Source: Actinacidiphila bryophytorum
GTDB taxonomy: Bacteria; Actinomycetota; Actinomycetes; Streptomycetales; Streptomycetaceae
Assembly: GCF_016916835.1 (NCBI RefSeq)
Contig: NZ_JAFFIX010000016.1
Coordinates: 1 to 64,000, forward strand
DNA length: 64,000 nt
Direction of reading: 5' to 3'
Shown in pieces: positions 1 to 8,327 of the stretch. The notes below the pieces were generated by a model. It did no database searches and had not been told where the DNA came from. It worked only from the letters and a program-made list of their open reading frames with translations. Every line of letters begins with the position of its first letter. Within the stretch, counting starts at the first letter, position 1. The position numbers and the translations under genes are program-made.

Positions 1-1
1 T

Positions 2-364
2 GCCTCCACCAGCGGCTACACCCACGAGTACGACAACCGCTACCTGTGGATGAGCCTGAAGAAGATCGTCGGCTCGCACTTCGCCAACTACCGCGAGGCG
101 TGGGAGGCCAACCGCCTGATCGCCAAGGGGAAGATCCACCCCACCCTGTCGCGCACCTACAGCCTGGCCGACACCGGGCAGGCCGCCTACGACGTCCACC
201 GCAACCTCCACCACGGCAAGGTCGGCGTCCTGGCGCTGGCCCCCGAGGAGGGCATGGGAGTGACCGACCCGGTGCTGCGCGAGCAGCACCTGACCTCCAT
301 CAACCTCTTCCGCGACGCCTCGGCGGGGCGGGCCGGCACCGCGCACGGCAAGGACAACCGATGA
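2..364 (+). CDS. ccr: Crotonyl-CoA carboxylase/reductase, C-terminal part
   Basis: The frame is open from the first bases of the window and ends at the TGA at 362-364, so this is the 3' end of a longer gene, about 120 residues. The visible protein has the pattern of the C-terminus of the medium-chain dehydrogenase/reductase family enzyme Ccr, including GSHFANYREAWEANRLI and the DVHRNLHHGKVGVLALAPEEG segment. Ccr converts crotonyl-CoA, NADPH and CO2 to ethylmalonyl-CoA. It is the committed step of the ethylmalonyl-CoA pathway and a source of extender units for polyketides. The stop overlaps the start of the mutase gene by 4 bases (ATGA), so the two are translationally coupled. The identification rests partly on the three genes that follow, which are the next steps of the same pathway. 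Confidence 0.9.
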   Translation, partial: ASTSGYTHEYDNRYLWMSLKKIVGSHFANYREAWEANRLIAKGKIHPTLSRTYSLADTGQAAYDVHRNLHHGKVGVLALAPEEGMGVTDPVLREQHLTSINLFRDASAGRAGTAHGKDNR

Positions 365-2367
365 CCGCGGGCGAGCCGCGCAAGAAGGACCGGCCGTGGC
401 TGATGCGCACCTACGCGGGCCACTCCACGGCCGAGGCCTCCAACGCGCTCTACCGGCGCAACCTGGACAAGGGCCAGACCGGCCTGTCCGTGGCCTTCGA
501 CCTGCCCACGCAGACCGGTTACGACGCCGACCACGTGCTGGCCCGCGGCGAGGTCGGCAGGGTCGGGGTGCCGATCGCGCACCTGGGCGACATGCGGCGG
601 CTGTTCGAGGGCATCCCGCTGGAGCGGATGAACACCTCGATGACCATCAACGCCACCGCCATGTGGCTGCTGGCGCTCTACCAGGTGGTCGCCGAGGAGC
701 AGGGCGCCGACGTCGCCGCGCTGCAGGGCACGACGCAGAACGACATCGTCAAGGAGTACCTGTCCCGCGGGACCCATGTCTTCCCGCCGGAGCCGTCGCT
801 GCGGCTGACCACGGACATGATCACGTACACCGTCCACCACATGCCGCGGTGGAACCCGATCAACATCTGCAGCTACCACCTGCAGGAGGCCGGGGCGACA
901 CCGGTGCAGGAGATCGCCTACGCGATGTCCACGGCCGTCGCGGTGCTGGACGCGGTCTTCGCCTCGGGGCAGGTGCCGCAGGAGCGCAGGGGCGAGGTGG
1001 TCGGCCGGATCTCCTTCTTCGTCAACGCCGGCGTCCGCTTCGTCGAGGAGATGTGCAAGATGCGCGCCTTCGGGCGCATCTGGGACACCCTCACCCGGGA
1101 GCGCTACGGCGTCCAGGACCCCCGGCAGCGGCGCTTCCGCTACGGCGTGCAGGTCAACTCGCTCGGCCTGACCGAGGCGCAGCCGGAGAACAACGTGCAG
1201 CGCATCGTGCTGGAGATGCTGGCGGTGACGCTGTCGAAGGACGCCAGGGCGCGCGCGGTCCAACTGCCCGCGTGGAACGAGGCTCTGGGCCTGCCCAGGC
1301 CCTGGGACCAGCAGTGGAGCCTGCGCATACAGCAGGTGCTCGCGCACGAGAGCGACCTGCTCGAATACCCCGACATCTTCGACGGCAGCCATGTGGTGGA
1401 GGCGAAGGTCGCCGAGCTGGTCGAGCAGGCCACCGCCGAGATGGCACACATCGAGGAGCTGGGCGGTGCGATGGCGGCCGTCGAGTCCGGCTACCTGAAG
1501 TCCGAGCTGGTCGCCTCGCACGCCGCCCGCAGGGCACGCATCGAGTCCGGCGAGGAGAAGGTCGTCGGGGTCAACATCCACGAGAGCACCGAGCCCAGCC
1601 CGCTGACCGCCGACCTGGACACCGCGATCATGACGGTCGACCCGGCCAACGAGGCCCGGGTGGTGGCCGCGCTGCACGACTGGCGGCTGGGCAGGGACGA
1701 GCCGCGCGCACAGGAGGCGCTGACCGCGCTGCGGTCGGCGGCGGCGGGCACCGCCAACCTGATGACGGCGACGCTGGAGTGCGCGCGGGCCGGCGTGACG
1801 ACCGGTGAGTGGTCATGGGCACTGCGTGACGTCTTCGGCGAGTTCCGGGCGCCCACCGGGGTCGGCGCCGCGCCCGTCGCGGTCGGCGCGGAGGACGGCA
1901 GCCCGCTGGCGGAGGTACGCAGCAAGGTCGCGGCCACCGCGAAGGAGCTGGGCGGCGGGCGGCTGCGGCTGCTGGTGGGCAAGCCGGGCCTCGACGGGCA
2001 CTCCAACGGGGCCGAGCAGATAGCGGTACGCGCCAGGGACGCCGGCTTCGAGGTGGTCTACCAGGGGATCAGGCTCACCCCCGAGCAGATCGTGTCGGCC
2101 GCGGTCGCCGAGGACGTGCACTGCGTGGGCCTGTCGATCCTGTCGGGGTCGCATGCCGCACTGGTGCCGGACGTGCTGGAGCGGCTGCGCAGGGCCGGTG
2201 TGGACGACATCCCGGTGGTGGTCGGCGGCATCATCCCGGCCGCCGACGCGACCGCCCTGCGGGCCGCCGGTGTGGCGGCGGTGTTCACACCCAAGGACTT
2301 CGGTATCACCGGGATCATCGGCCGGATCGTGGACGAGATCCGGCTCGCGAACAAGCTGGAGGTATGA
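361..2367 (+). CDS. ecm: Ethylmalonyl-CoA mutase, B12-dependent (MeaA/Ecm type)
   Basis: The protein of 668 residues is a single-chain B12-dependent acyl-CoA mutase. The TIM-barrel substrate domain fills about residues 15-510, with typical mutase segments such as GLSVAFDLPTQTGYD near residue 41 and the TTQNDIVKEY segment. The C-terminal cobalamin domain carries the lower-ligand motif DxHxxG at residues 545-550 (DGHSNG), where His547 would coordinate cobalt. Position directly after ccr, with a 4-base ATGA overlap, favours ethylmalonyl-CoA to methylsuccinyl-CoA over the methylmalonyl-CoA or isobutyryl-CoA mutase reactions. The frame is open further upstream (to 46), but that part only shadows ccr, so ATG 361 is chosen. 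The stop again overlaps the next start (ATGA at 2364-2367). Confidence 0.93.
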   Translation: MTAGEPRKKDRPWLMRTYAGHSTAEASNALYRRNLDKGQTGLSVAFDLPTQTGYDADHVLARGEVGRVGVPIAHLGDMRRLFEGIPLERMNTSMTINATAMWLLALYQVVAEEQGADVAALQGTTQNDIVKEYLSRGTHVFPPEPSLRLTTDMITYTVHHMPRWNPINICSYHLQEAGATPVQEIAYAMSTAVAVLDAVFASGQVPQERRGEVVGRISFFVNAGVRFVEEMCKMRAFGRIWDTLTRERYGVQDPRQRRFRYGVQVNSLGLTEAQPENNVQRIVLEMLAVTLSKDARARAVQLPAWNEALGLPRPWDQQWSLRIQQVLAHESDLLEYPDIFDGSHVVEAKVAELVEQATAEMAHIEELGGAMAAVESGYLKSELVASHAARRARIESGEEKVVGVNIHESTEPSPLTADLDTAIMTVDPANEARVVAALHDWRLGRDEPRAQEALTALRSAAAGTANLMTATLECARAGVTTGEWSWALRDVFGEFRAPTGVGAAPVAVGAEDGSPLAEVRSKVAATAKELGGGRLRLLVGKPGLDGHSNGAEQIAVRARDAGFEVVYQGIRLTPEQIVSAAVAEDVHCVGLSILSGSHAALVPDVLERLRRAGVDDIPVVVGGIIPAADATALRAAGVAAVFTPKDFGITGIIGRIVDEIRLANKLEV

Positions 2368-2876
2368 CTGTGCAGTTCGGCCGCACATATGAGGAGTTCG
2401 AGGTCGGTGCCGTCTACAGGCACTGGCCGGGAAAGACGGTCACGGAATACGACGACCACCTCTTCTGCCTCCTCACCATGAATCACCACCCGCTGCACAT
2501 GGATGCCAACTACGCGGAGAAGACCACCGACTTCGGCCGCAACGTGGTGGTCGGGAACTACGTCTACTCGCTGCTGCTCGGCATGTCGGTGCCCGACGTG
2601 TCCGGCAAGGCCATCGCCAACCTGGAGGTCGAGTCACTGCGGCACGTGGCGCCGACCTTCCACGGCGACACCGTCTACGGCGAGACGACGGTGCTGGACA
2701 AGTGGCCCTCGAAGTCCAGGAGCGACCGCGGCATCGTCCAGGTCGAGACCCGCGGGCACAACCAGGACGGCACCCTGGTCTGCGTCTTCCGCCGCAAGGT
2801 GATGGTGCCCACCGCCACATATGTCGAGCAGCGCGGCGGGGAGCAGCCCGGCCGCCCGCAGCCGGAGGGGAACTGA
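2364..2876 (+). CDS. MaoC-family dehydratase, probable mesaconyl-CoA hydratase
   Basis: A 170-residue single hot-dog domain protein of the MaoC family. The hydratase-2 type segment is seen around residues 33-75, where TMNHHPLHMDANYAEKT supplies the Asp and His expected for water addition across an enoyl-CoA. Between ethylmalonyl-CoA mutase and an acyl-CoA dehydrogenase, the likely reaction is mesaconyl-CoA plus water to beta-methylmalyl-CoA. The characterised proteobacterial mesaconyl-CoA hydratase is a double hot-dog protein about twice as long, so this actinobacterial form presumably works as a dimer of single domains. The start overlaps the mutase stop by 4 bases. The gene ends 3 bases before the next ATG, whose AGGGG ribosome binding site lies inside its 3' end. 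Confidence 0.85.
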   Translation: MTVQFGRTYEEFEVGAVYRHWPGKTVTEYDDHLFCLLTMNHHPLHMDANYAEKTTDFGRNVVVGNYVYSLLLGMSVPDVSGKAIANLEVESLRHVAPTFHGDTVYGETTVLDKWPSKSRSDRGIVQVETRGHNQDGTLVCVFRRKVMVPTATYVEQRGGEQPGRPQPEGN

Positions 2877-2879
2877 CAC

Positions 2880-4094
2880 ATGGCCGACCGACTCGCGCAG
2901 ACCGACGGGCTGACCGACGTCCAGCAGGAGATCCTCTCCACGGTGCGCAGCTTCGTGGACAAGGAGATCCTGCCGGTCGCCACCGAGCTGGAACACCGCG
3001 ACGAATACCCCACCGACATCGTCGAGGGCCTCAAGGACCTCGGCATCTTCGGCCTGATGATCCCCGAGGAGTACGGGGGCCTGGGGGAGTCGCTGCTGAC
3101 CTACGCGCTGACCGTGGAGGAGATCGCCCGCGGCTGGATGAGTGTGTCCGGGATCATCAACACGCATTTCATCGTGGCCTACATGATCAAGCAGCACGGG
3201 ACACAGGAGCAGAAGGAGTACTTCCTGCCGCGCATGGCGGCGGGCGAGCTGCGCGGCGCGTTCTCGATGTCCGAGCCGGGCCTGGGCTCCGACGTGTCGG
3301 CGATCCGCACCAAGGGCGTACGCGACGGGGACGGCTACGTCGTCAACGGCCAGAAGATGTGGCTGACCAACGGCGGCTCGTCGAACCTGGTCGCGGTGCT
3401 GTGCCGCACCGACGAGGGGCAGCCGGAGGACGCGCCCGCGCACCGGTCGATGACCACCTTCCTGATCGAGAAGGAGCCGGGCTTCGGCCCCAACCCGGCG
3501 GTGCCCGGCCTGACCGTGCCCGGCAAGATCGACAAGATGGGCTACAAGGGCGTCGACACCACCGAGCTGGTCCTCCAGGACGTCCGGGTGCCCGCGGACC
3601 GGGTCCTCGGCGGCACCAGCGGGCGGGGCTTCTACCAGATGATGGACGGGGTCGAGGTGGGCCGGGTCAACGTGGCCGCCCGCGGCTGCGGTGTGGCCAG
3701 GCGCGCCTTCGAGCTGGGCATCTCCTACGCGCAGCAGCGGCACACCTTCGGCAAGGCCATCGCCGAGCACCAGGCGATCCAGTTCAAGCTCGCGGAAATG
3801 GCCACGAAGGTGGAGGCCGCGCACCAGATGATGGTCAATGCCGCACGCAAGAAGGACTCGGGCGAGCGCAACGACCTGGAAGCGGGAATGGCGAAGTACC
3901 TGGCCTCGGAGTTCTGCAAGGAGGTCGTGGAGGACGCCTTCCGCATCCACGGCGGCTACGGCTTCTCCAAGGAGTACGAGATCGAGCGCCTCTACCGGGA
4001 GGCGCCGATGCTGCTGATCGGCGAGGGAACCGCAGAGATCCAGAAAATGATCATCGGGAGGAGACTTCTGGAGGAGTACCGAATCCAGGGATAA
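2880..4094 (+). CDS. Acyl-CoA dehydrogenase, probable methylsuccinyl-CoA dehydrogenase
   Basis: A 404-residue FAD-dependent acyl-CoA dehydrogenase with the full family architecture: N-terminal helical domain, the beta-domain segment GAFSMSEPGLGSDVSA, the helical segment QQRHTFGKAIAEHQAIQFKLA, and a C-terminal GEGTAEIQKM in which Glu382 sits at the position of the catalytic base. In this operon it should oxidise methylsuccinyl-CoA to mesaconyl-CoA. The characterised Rhodobacter enzyme has an N-terminal extension that is absent here, so the length is that of ordinary short-chain acyl-CoA dehydrogenases. The final pathway enzyme, beta-methylmalyl-CoA lyase, is not in the window downstream. I see no strong terminator before 4276. 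Confidence 0.88.
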   Translation: MADRLAQTDGLTDVQQEILSTVRSFVDKEILPVATELEHRDEYPTDIVEGLKDLGIFGLMIPEEYGGLGESLLTYALTVEEIARGWMSVSGIINTHFIVAYMIKQHGTQEQKEYFLPRMAAGELRGAFSMSEPGLGSDVSAIRTKGVRDGDGYVVNGQKMWLTNGGSSNLVAVLCRTDEGQPEDAPAHRSMTTFLIEKEPGFGPNPAVPGLTVPGKIDKMGYKGVDTTELVLQDVRVPADRVLGGTSGRGFYQMMDGVEVGRVNVAARGCGVARRAFELGISYAQQRHTFGKAIAEHQAIQFKLAEMATKVEAAHQMMVNAARKKDSGERNDLEAGMAKYLASEFCKEVVEDAFRIHGGYGFSKEYEIERLYREAPMLLIGEGTAEIQKMIIGRRLLEEYRIQG

Positions 4095-4275
4095 ATGTCC
4101 GTATTTGGGATGATTTATCCGAGGGAAAGGTCACACTGCGTCATGGCATAGGCCACCGGAACCAGCCACCGACTCGCCCTTGCGCTTGCCCAGTTGCCGG
4201 TGTCAGCCGATACCATCGACCAAAGCCGCCGTCCCCTGAAGCAATTCGCGGCATCCTCCGCTACGAAGGTCTTCC

Positions 4276-4923
4276 ATGCCCCACAGCCATTCCCCTGCAC
4301 CACGCGGCCGGGTCCGCCTCGCACGTGGCGCATCTCCGTGGCTCCTGCCGACCGTGGCCACCGCGGCGGTCTCCCTTGCCAAAGCGCGGCACTCCGGCCG
4401 CTGGGCGTCCGTGGCCGTCCCCGCCACCGCGCTCGCGGCAGGGATGCTGTGGTTCTTCCGCGACCCCGAGCGGGAGATCGCCGACGGCCGGGTCATCAGC
4501 CCGGCCGACGGCGTGGTCCAGAGCGTCATGCCGTGGAAGGACGGGCGCACCCGCGTCGCGATCTTCATGAGCCCGCTCAACGTGCACGTCAACCGGGCCC
4601 CGCTCACCGGCACGGTCACCTCCGTCGAGCACATCCCCGGCGGGTACGTACCGGCGTTCAACAAGGAGAGCGAGAACAACGAGCGGGTGGTGTGGCACTT
4701 CGACACCGACGCGGGCGACATCGAGATGGTGCAGATCGCCGGCGCCGTGGCGCGCCGGATCGTGCCGTACGTGCCGCGCGGCTGCAAGGTCGAGCAGGGC
4801 GACCGGATCGGGCTGATCCGCTTCGGCTCCCGGGTCGACGTGTACCTGCCGGCCGGCATCGAAGCGGGTGTCGAGGTCGGGCAGACCACCACGGCTGGGG
4901 TGACACGCCTTGACCGTGACTGA
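4276..4923 (+). CDS. psd: Phosphatidylserine decarboxylase
   Basis: A 215-residue proenzyme of the short phosphatidylserine decarboxylase type. Residues 20-62 form hydrophobic segments that anchor it in the membrane. The core includes FFRDPEREI, SPADGVV and FMSPLNVHVNRAP, all typical of the family. The self-cleavage site is Gly184-Ser185 (FGSRVDVYLP), where Ser would become the pyruvoyl group. It makes phosphatidylethanolamine from phosphatidylserine. The ATG at 4276 has a GAAGG motif 7 bases upstream. The 3' end overlaps pssA by 14 bases, so the two steps of phosphatidylethanolamine synthesis are coupled. The 180 bases upstream separate it from the ethylmalonyl-CoA operon and hold no other gene that I can see. 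Confidence 0.93.
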   Translation: MPHSHSPAPRGRVRLARGASPWLLPTVATAAVSLAKARHSGRWASVAVPATALAAGMLWFFRDPEREIADGRVISPADGVVQSVMPWKDGRTRVAIFMSPLNVHVNRAPLTGTVTSVEHIPGGYVPAFNKESENNERVVWHFDTDAGDIEMVQIAGAVARRIVPYVPRGCKVEQGDRIGLIRFGSRVDVYLPAGIEAGVEVGQTTTAGVTRLDRD

Positions 4924-5761
4924 TCAGGACACAGGGCAGTCCACCTGGGTGTCCGAACTCCAGGACGAGGTCGACGACCTCCCCCTGTCGACCCGGCTGT
5001 CCATCGCCGACGCGCTCACCCTGGGCAATGCGATCTGCGGCTTCATGGCCGTGTACTTCACCACCACCGGCGTGCTCGTCCCGCACCTGATGGGCACCAG
5101 CGACGGCGGCATGTCCAAGCACAGCGCCGCCACGGCGGTCACGCTGATGCTGCTCGCCTCCGTCTTCGACCTCTTCGACGGCCTGGTGGCGCGCAAGCTG
5201 CGCAGCTCGGCCATGGGGGCCGAGCTGGACAACCTCTCCGACCTGATCAGCTTCGGGCTCGCCCCGGCCTACTTCGTGGTCGTGTGGGGACTGGTCGCCG
5301 ACGACGCGTACGGCAAGGTGTCCGCGGTGGCCGCGGTGCTCGTCGTGCTGGCCGTGGTGCTGCGGCTCGCCCGCTTCTCCTGCACGACGTTGCGGGACGG
5401 GGTCTTCCAGGGCATGCCCAGCCCCTTCGGGGCGATGACCGTGGTCTCCGTGGTGCTGCTGGAACTGCCCTTCGCGCCGACCATCGCGGCGATCGTGGGT
5501 GTGGCCTGGCTCATGGTGAGCCGGGTCGAGTACCCCAAGCCCCGCGGGCGGCTCGCCGTCGTCACGCTGGCGTGGATCCTGGTCAGCATGGGCTGCCTCA
5601 CCGCCTGGACACTGGACGTGCCCGGCGGGCACCAGCTGCTACAGACCGGGGCCGCGCTGCAGTGCATGGCCGCGGCGGTGATTCCCTGCTTCGCGACGAC
5701 GCGGCGGGTGAACACGATGCGGGCCAATCGCCGCGAGGCCCGCGCCGAGGTCATTCGCTAG
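4910..5761 (+). CDS. pssA: CDP-diacylglycerol-serine O-phosphatidyltransferase
   Basis: A 283-residue integral membrane protein with about eight hydrophobic segments. The CDP-alcohol phosphatidyltransferase signature DG-x2-AR-x8-G-x3-D-x3-D is complete, from Asp90-Gly91 through Gly103, Asp107 and Asp111, which bind the metal and CDP-diacylglycerol. It joins serine to CDP-diacylglycerol to give phosphatidylserine, the substrate of the psd product encoded immediately upstream. The longest start is TTG at 4910, inside the end of psd; a GTG at 4916 in the same frame is an equally plausible start. The gene is followed by about 775 bases of repeats without a gene. Confidence 0.93.
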   Translation: MTVTDQDTGQSTWVSELQDEVDDLPLSTRLSIADALTLGNAICGFMAVYFTTTGVLVPHLMGTSDGGMSKHSAATAVTLMLLASVFDLFDGLVARKLRSSAMGAELDNLSDLISFGLAPAYFVVVWGLVADDAYGKVSAVAAVLVVLAVVLRLARFSCTTLRDGVFQGMPSPFGAMTVVSVVLLELPFAPTIAAIVGVAWLMVSRVEYPKPRGRLAVVTLAWILVSMGCLTAWTLDVPGGHQLLQTGAALQCMAAAVIPCFATTRRVNTMRANRREARAEVIR

Positions 5762-5891
5762 ACCTCGCCTCCTCCTCGCGCCCCCAGGCACCCTCCGCCG
5801 CTCCCCGCGGCCGGGGGTGCCTTCGCGTCGGGCAGCGCCCGATCCCCCGGTCACGGCGGGTGTGCGGCTCCCCTTGCGCAGGGGTGCTTTT

Positions 5892-6020
5892 CAGGGGCGC
5901 GGGGAACTGCGCGACCAGCCCACCAACCACGCGCCGGTCGTCACCATCCCGAAGGGGCAATTTCTGTCGGAGACGGACCACCGGCCGGTGGGGTTGAGCG
6001 CGCAGTTCCCCGCGCCCCTG
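5892..6020. repeat. Inverted pair of a dispersed 29-bp GC-rich repeat
   Basis: A 29-bp sequence (CAGGGGCGCGGGGAACTGCG followed by CGACCAGCC) at 5892-5920 faces an inverted copy of its first 21 bases at 6000-6020, so transcripts could fold into a long stem. The same 29 bp occurs without change at 17738-17766, and variants occur at 17563-17592, 17645-17665, 17811-17827, 49161-49182 and 49220-49248. All sit at or just after gene ends. This is a dispersed intergenic repeat of the kind common in Streptomyces; a role in transcription termination or mRNA stability is inference. Confidence 0.8.
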
Positions 6021-6139
6021 AGGTGGTGGCCGCCCGTCATCACGCGCGCCCCCACCGGGGCGCGGGTCGTCACCGGCCCAAAGGGGCTGCTCGGTCCGTG
6101 CCGGACCACCGGCCGCGAGCGAAGCGAGATGGGGGCACC

Positions 6140-6161
6140 CCCAGGCAAAGCCCTGGGGGAG
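6140..6161. terminator. Hairpin, possible transcription terminator
   Basis: A perfect 8-bp stem, CCCCCAGG and CCTGGGGG, closes a 6-base loop. It has no T-run, as is usual for actinobacterial terminators. It is about 380 bases downstream of pssA, so it could end readthrough from that operon, but it may simply be part of the repeat cluster. Confidence 0.4.
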
Positions 6162-6362
6162 GGCAGGTCGCGCCCACGCGCCGCCAGGCGCAGATCAGAT
6201 GCAGCCCCGCGCCCCTGAGGGGCACCCCCCTGCGGAAGGGGCACCCTCACAAGCCGCCGCGGCCAGCGGATGGCGCCGTCAGGCGACGGGGCACGCCGCA
6301 GGGACCGCGGTCTGGGGTAGGGCGCCGCTCGGGGCGTGGGCGAACCCGCCCCGGAGGGGCTG

Positions 6363-6537
6363 GGCCGTGTTTTGGAAGTAGCGCCGTCCGCCCACAGGGC
6401 GGGCCCCGCGGCGTCCGGTGCGTGCGATCGCAAGGCGGAGGGTCGTCCTCGTAGTGGGCCTACTCGGACGACTCCGACAACGCAGCGAGCGTGCGTGCCA
6501 GGCGTCGCGGGGCAGGCGGGACTTCCACAACACGGCC
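6363..6537. mobile_element. MITE-like element with 23-bp terminal inverted repeats
   Basis: The left end (6363-6385, starting GGCCGTGTTTTGGAAGT) and right end (6515-6537, reading GGCCGTGTTGTGGAAGT on the other strand) are inverted copies matching at 20 of 23 positions. Between them, GTCGTCCTCGTAG and CTACTCGGACGAC form a further imperfect hairpin. The element is 175 bp, encodes nothing recognisable and has no obvious target-site duplication. Its size and ends suggest a non-autonomous miniature transposable element, or a structured intergenic repeat. Its right-hand base is part of the glycerate kinase stop codon. Confidence 0.6.
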
Positions 6538-7688
6538 TAGGTGAGGAAGTCGTTGGCCAGGTGGGTGGAGAGGCGTTCGAGGAGGGGGCCGGCCTGCGAC
6601 ATGGAGCGGGCCGGGTCGGGTTCGAGGTCGGAGAGGGCGTAGGCGCGGCGGATGCCGGCCGCGCCGAGGGCGGAGGGGGGGAGGGTGAGGCGGCCGCAGA
6701 CCGCCACGACGTCGATGCCGCGGGCGCGGGCGGCCGCGGCCACCCCGACCGGCGCCTTGCCGTGCAGCGTCTGCTCGTCGAGCGAGCCCTCACCGGTGAT
6801 GACGAGCGTGGCCCCGTCGAGGGCCCCCTCGAAGCCGAGGACGTCGAGCAGCACCTCGATCCCGGGCCGGAAGCCGGCGCCCAGGCCGACCAGCGCGCCG
6901 AACCCGATACCGCCGGCGGCACCGGCGCCGGGCGCCTCGGCCTGTGCGGTGGCGCCGAGCACCTCGGCGTAGTGGGCGAGAGCGGCGTCCAGGACGGCGA
7001 CCTCGTCCGCGGTGGCGCCCTTCTGCGGGCCGTAGACGGCCGCGGCGCCCTTCGGGCCGAGCAGCGGGTTGTCGACGTCGCTGGCCAGTACGACGTCGGT
7101 GGCGGCCAGCCGCGGGTCGAGGCAGCCGAGGTCGGCGGTGGCGAGGCCGGAGAGGGGGCCGCCGCCCGGCCCGACGGGCTGCCCGGCCGCGTCGAGCAGC
7201 CGCGCGCCGAGCGCGGCGAGCATGCCCGCGCCGCCGTCGTTGGTGGCGCTGCCGCCGACGCCGAGCACGATGGTGCGCGCCCCGGCGTCGAGCGCGGCCC
7301 GCAGCAGTTCGCCGGTGCCGTACGTGGTGGCCGTCAGTGGTGCGAAGACCCCGGGCGGCAGGTGCCGCAGGCCCGAGGCCTCGGCCATCTCCACCACGGC
7401 GGTGCCCTCGCGCAGCGCGTACGCGGCCTCGACGGGATCGCCGAGCGGCCCGGTGACCCGTACCGTCCGCCGTTCGAAGCCGGCGGCGACCGCCGCGTCG
7501 ACCGTGCCGTCGCCGCCGTCGGCGACGGGCAGTGCGGCCACGTCCAGGCCGGGCACGACGGCCCGCAGCCCTGCCGTGACGTGCTCGGCGACCTGCACGG
7601 CGGTCAGCGAGCCCTTGAACTTGTCGGCGGCGATCAGCACGCGCCCCGTCGATTTCCCTGCGGTGTGGGACACCTTCGTCTTCTCCAT
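6537..7688 (-). CDS. Glycerate kinase, GlxK/GarK type
   Basis: A 383-residue protein matching the bacterial class II glycerate kinase fold (GlxK/GarK). The N-terminal IAADKFKGSLTA, the LPVADGGDGTVDA segment near residue 55 and the GVGGSATNDGGAGM segment are family hallmarks, as is ITGEGSLDEQTLHGKAPVGVA near the C-terminus. It phosphorylates glycerate with ATP, linking glyoxylate, glycerate or sugar-acid breakdown to glycolysis. It appears to be monocistronic. The start is ATG at 7688; the frame from VLIAADKFKG onward is certain, and the roughly 15 residues before that are less conserved. The stop codon abuts the MITE-like element downstream. Confidence 0.92.
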   Translation of the reverse strand: MEKTKVSHTAGKSTGRVLIAADKFKGSLTAVQVAEHVTAGLRAVVPGLDVAALPVADGGDGTVDAAVAAGFERRTVRVTGPLGDPVEAAYALREGTAVVEMAEASGLRHLPPGVFAPLTATTYGTGELLRAALDAGARTIVLGVGGSATNDGGAGMLAALGARLLDAAGQPVGPGGGPLSGLATADLGCLDPRLAATDVVLASDVDNPLLGPKGAAAVYGPQKGATADEVAVLDAALAHYAEVLGATAQAEAPGAGAAGGIGFGALVGLGAGFRPGIEVLLDVLGFEGALDGATLVITGEGSLDEQTLHGKAPVGVAAAARARGIDVVAVCGRLTLPPSALGAAGIRRAYALSDLEPDPARSMSQAGPLLERLSTHLANDFLT

Positions 7689-7810
7689 CCGATACGGAAC
7701 ATCGCGCCGCTCGGACCCTATCCCGGCGTGGGCGCCGTGCCCATGGCCAGCGCGTTCCGTGGCGGCGCGAACACGGCGCGCCGCCGTGGCCGCCGCCGTA
7801 GATTGGCGGT

Positions 7811-8308
7811 ATGACGACCGACTACGCCACCTACATCGCCGGTTTGCCGAAGATCCTCGCGGGGGCGAGCATGCTGTGCCGCTCGGCTGACGGGCGGATC
7901 CTGATCGTGGAGCCGAACTACCGCGACGACGGGACGTGGACGCTGCCGGGCGGCACGATCGAGTCGGACCGCGAGGAGACCCCGCGTGAGGGCGCGCGCC
8001 GGGAGACCGTGGAGGAGATCGGCCTCGACGTGGCGCCGGGCGCCCTGCTGGTGATCGACTGGTCCTCGGCGCCTGGGCGGCCGCCGTCGGTGAGCTACCT
8101 CTACGACGGCGGAGTGCTCTCGGCGGAGCAACTGGCCGCGGTGCGGCTGCAGGAGGAGGAGCTGGACTCCTGGCTGCTGATCGACCCGGCCGAGGTGGAC
8201 CGCTACTTCGGGCCGGGCCAGGCGGGCCGTGTCCGTGCCGCGCTGGCGGCGCTGGCCGCGGGCACCGGTCCCGCGGAGCTGGTCGACGGCCGTCCCGCGG
8301 CAGGGTGA
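7811..8308 (+). CDS. Nudix hydrolase
   Basis: A 165-residue Nudix-fold protein. The Nudix box runs from GGTIESDREE through REGARRETVEEIGL. The EEIG metal-binding core and the preceding E-x7-RE spacing are intact, while the first glycine is two residues further away than in the consensus. The substrate cannot be read from the sequence. Preceding residues suggest general nucleotide-derivative or housecleaning hydrolysis. It is divergent from glycerate kinase and convergent with the SCP2 protein gene, from which it is separated by 19 bases. Start is ATG at 7811. Confidence 0.85.
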   Translation: MTTDYATYIAGLPKILAGASMLCRSADGRILIVEPNYRDDGTWTLPGGTIESDREETPREGARRETVEEIGLDVAPGALLVIDWSSAPGRPPSVSYLYDGGVLSAEQLAAVRLQEEELDSWLLIDPAEVDRYFGPGQAGRVRAALAALAAGTGPAELVDGRPAAG

Positions 8309-8327
8309 AGGCGGGAGTGACCGGGGC

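Larger units (their letters stand above)
5762..6536. other. Gene-free repeat-rich intergenic region
   Basis: I find no convincing gene between pssA and the glycerate kinase gene. The stretch holds an inverted pair of a short GC-rich repeat (5892-6020), a perfect 8-bp stem hairpin at 6140-6161, and a 175-bp element with terminal inverted repeats (6363-6537). The open frames crossing this region change identity with each repeat and have no family resemblance. Confidence 0.7.

Noticed and set aside
187..1677. Long open frame on the minus strand inside the mutase gene
   Set aside because: It is a shadow of the high-GC coding sequence on the other strand; the plus frame has full family motifs and codon bias.
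5762..6536. Possible small genes between pssA and glycerate kinase
   Set aside because: Open frames start and end in repeats and show no conserved pattern.
6537..7688. Possible truncation of glycerate kinase by the adjacent MITE-like element
   Set aside because: The protein ends with the expected C-terminal helix (HLANDFLT) and is full length; only the stop codon touches the element.
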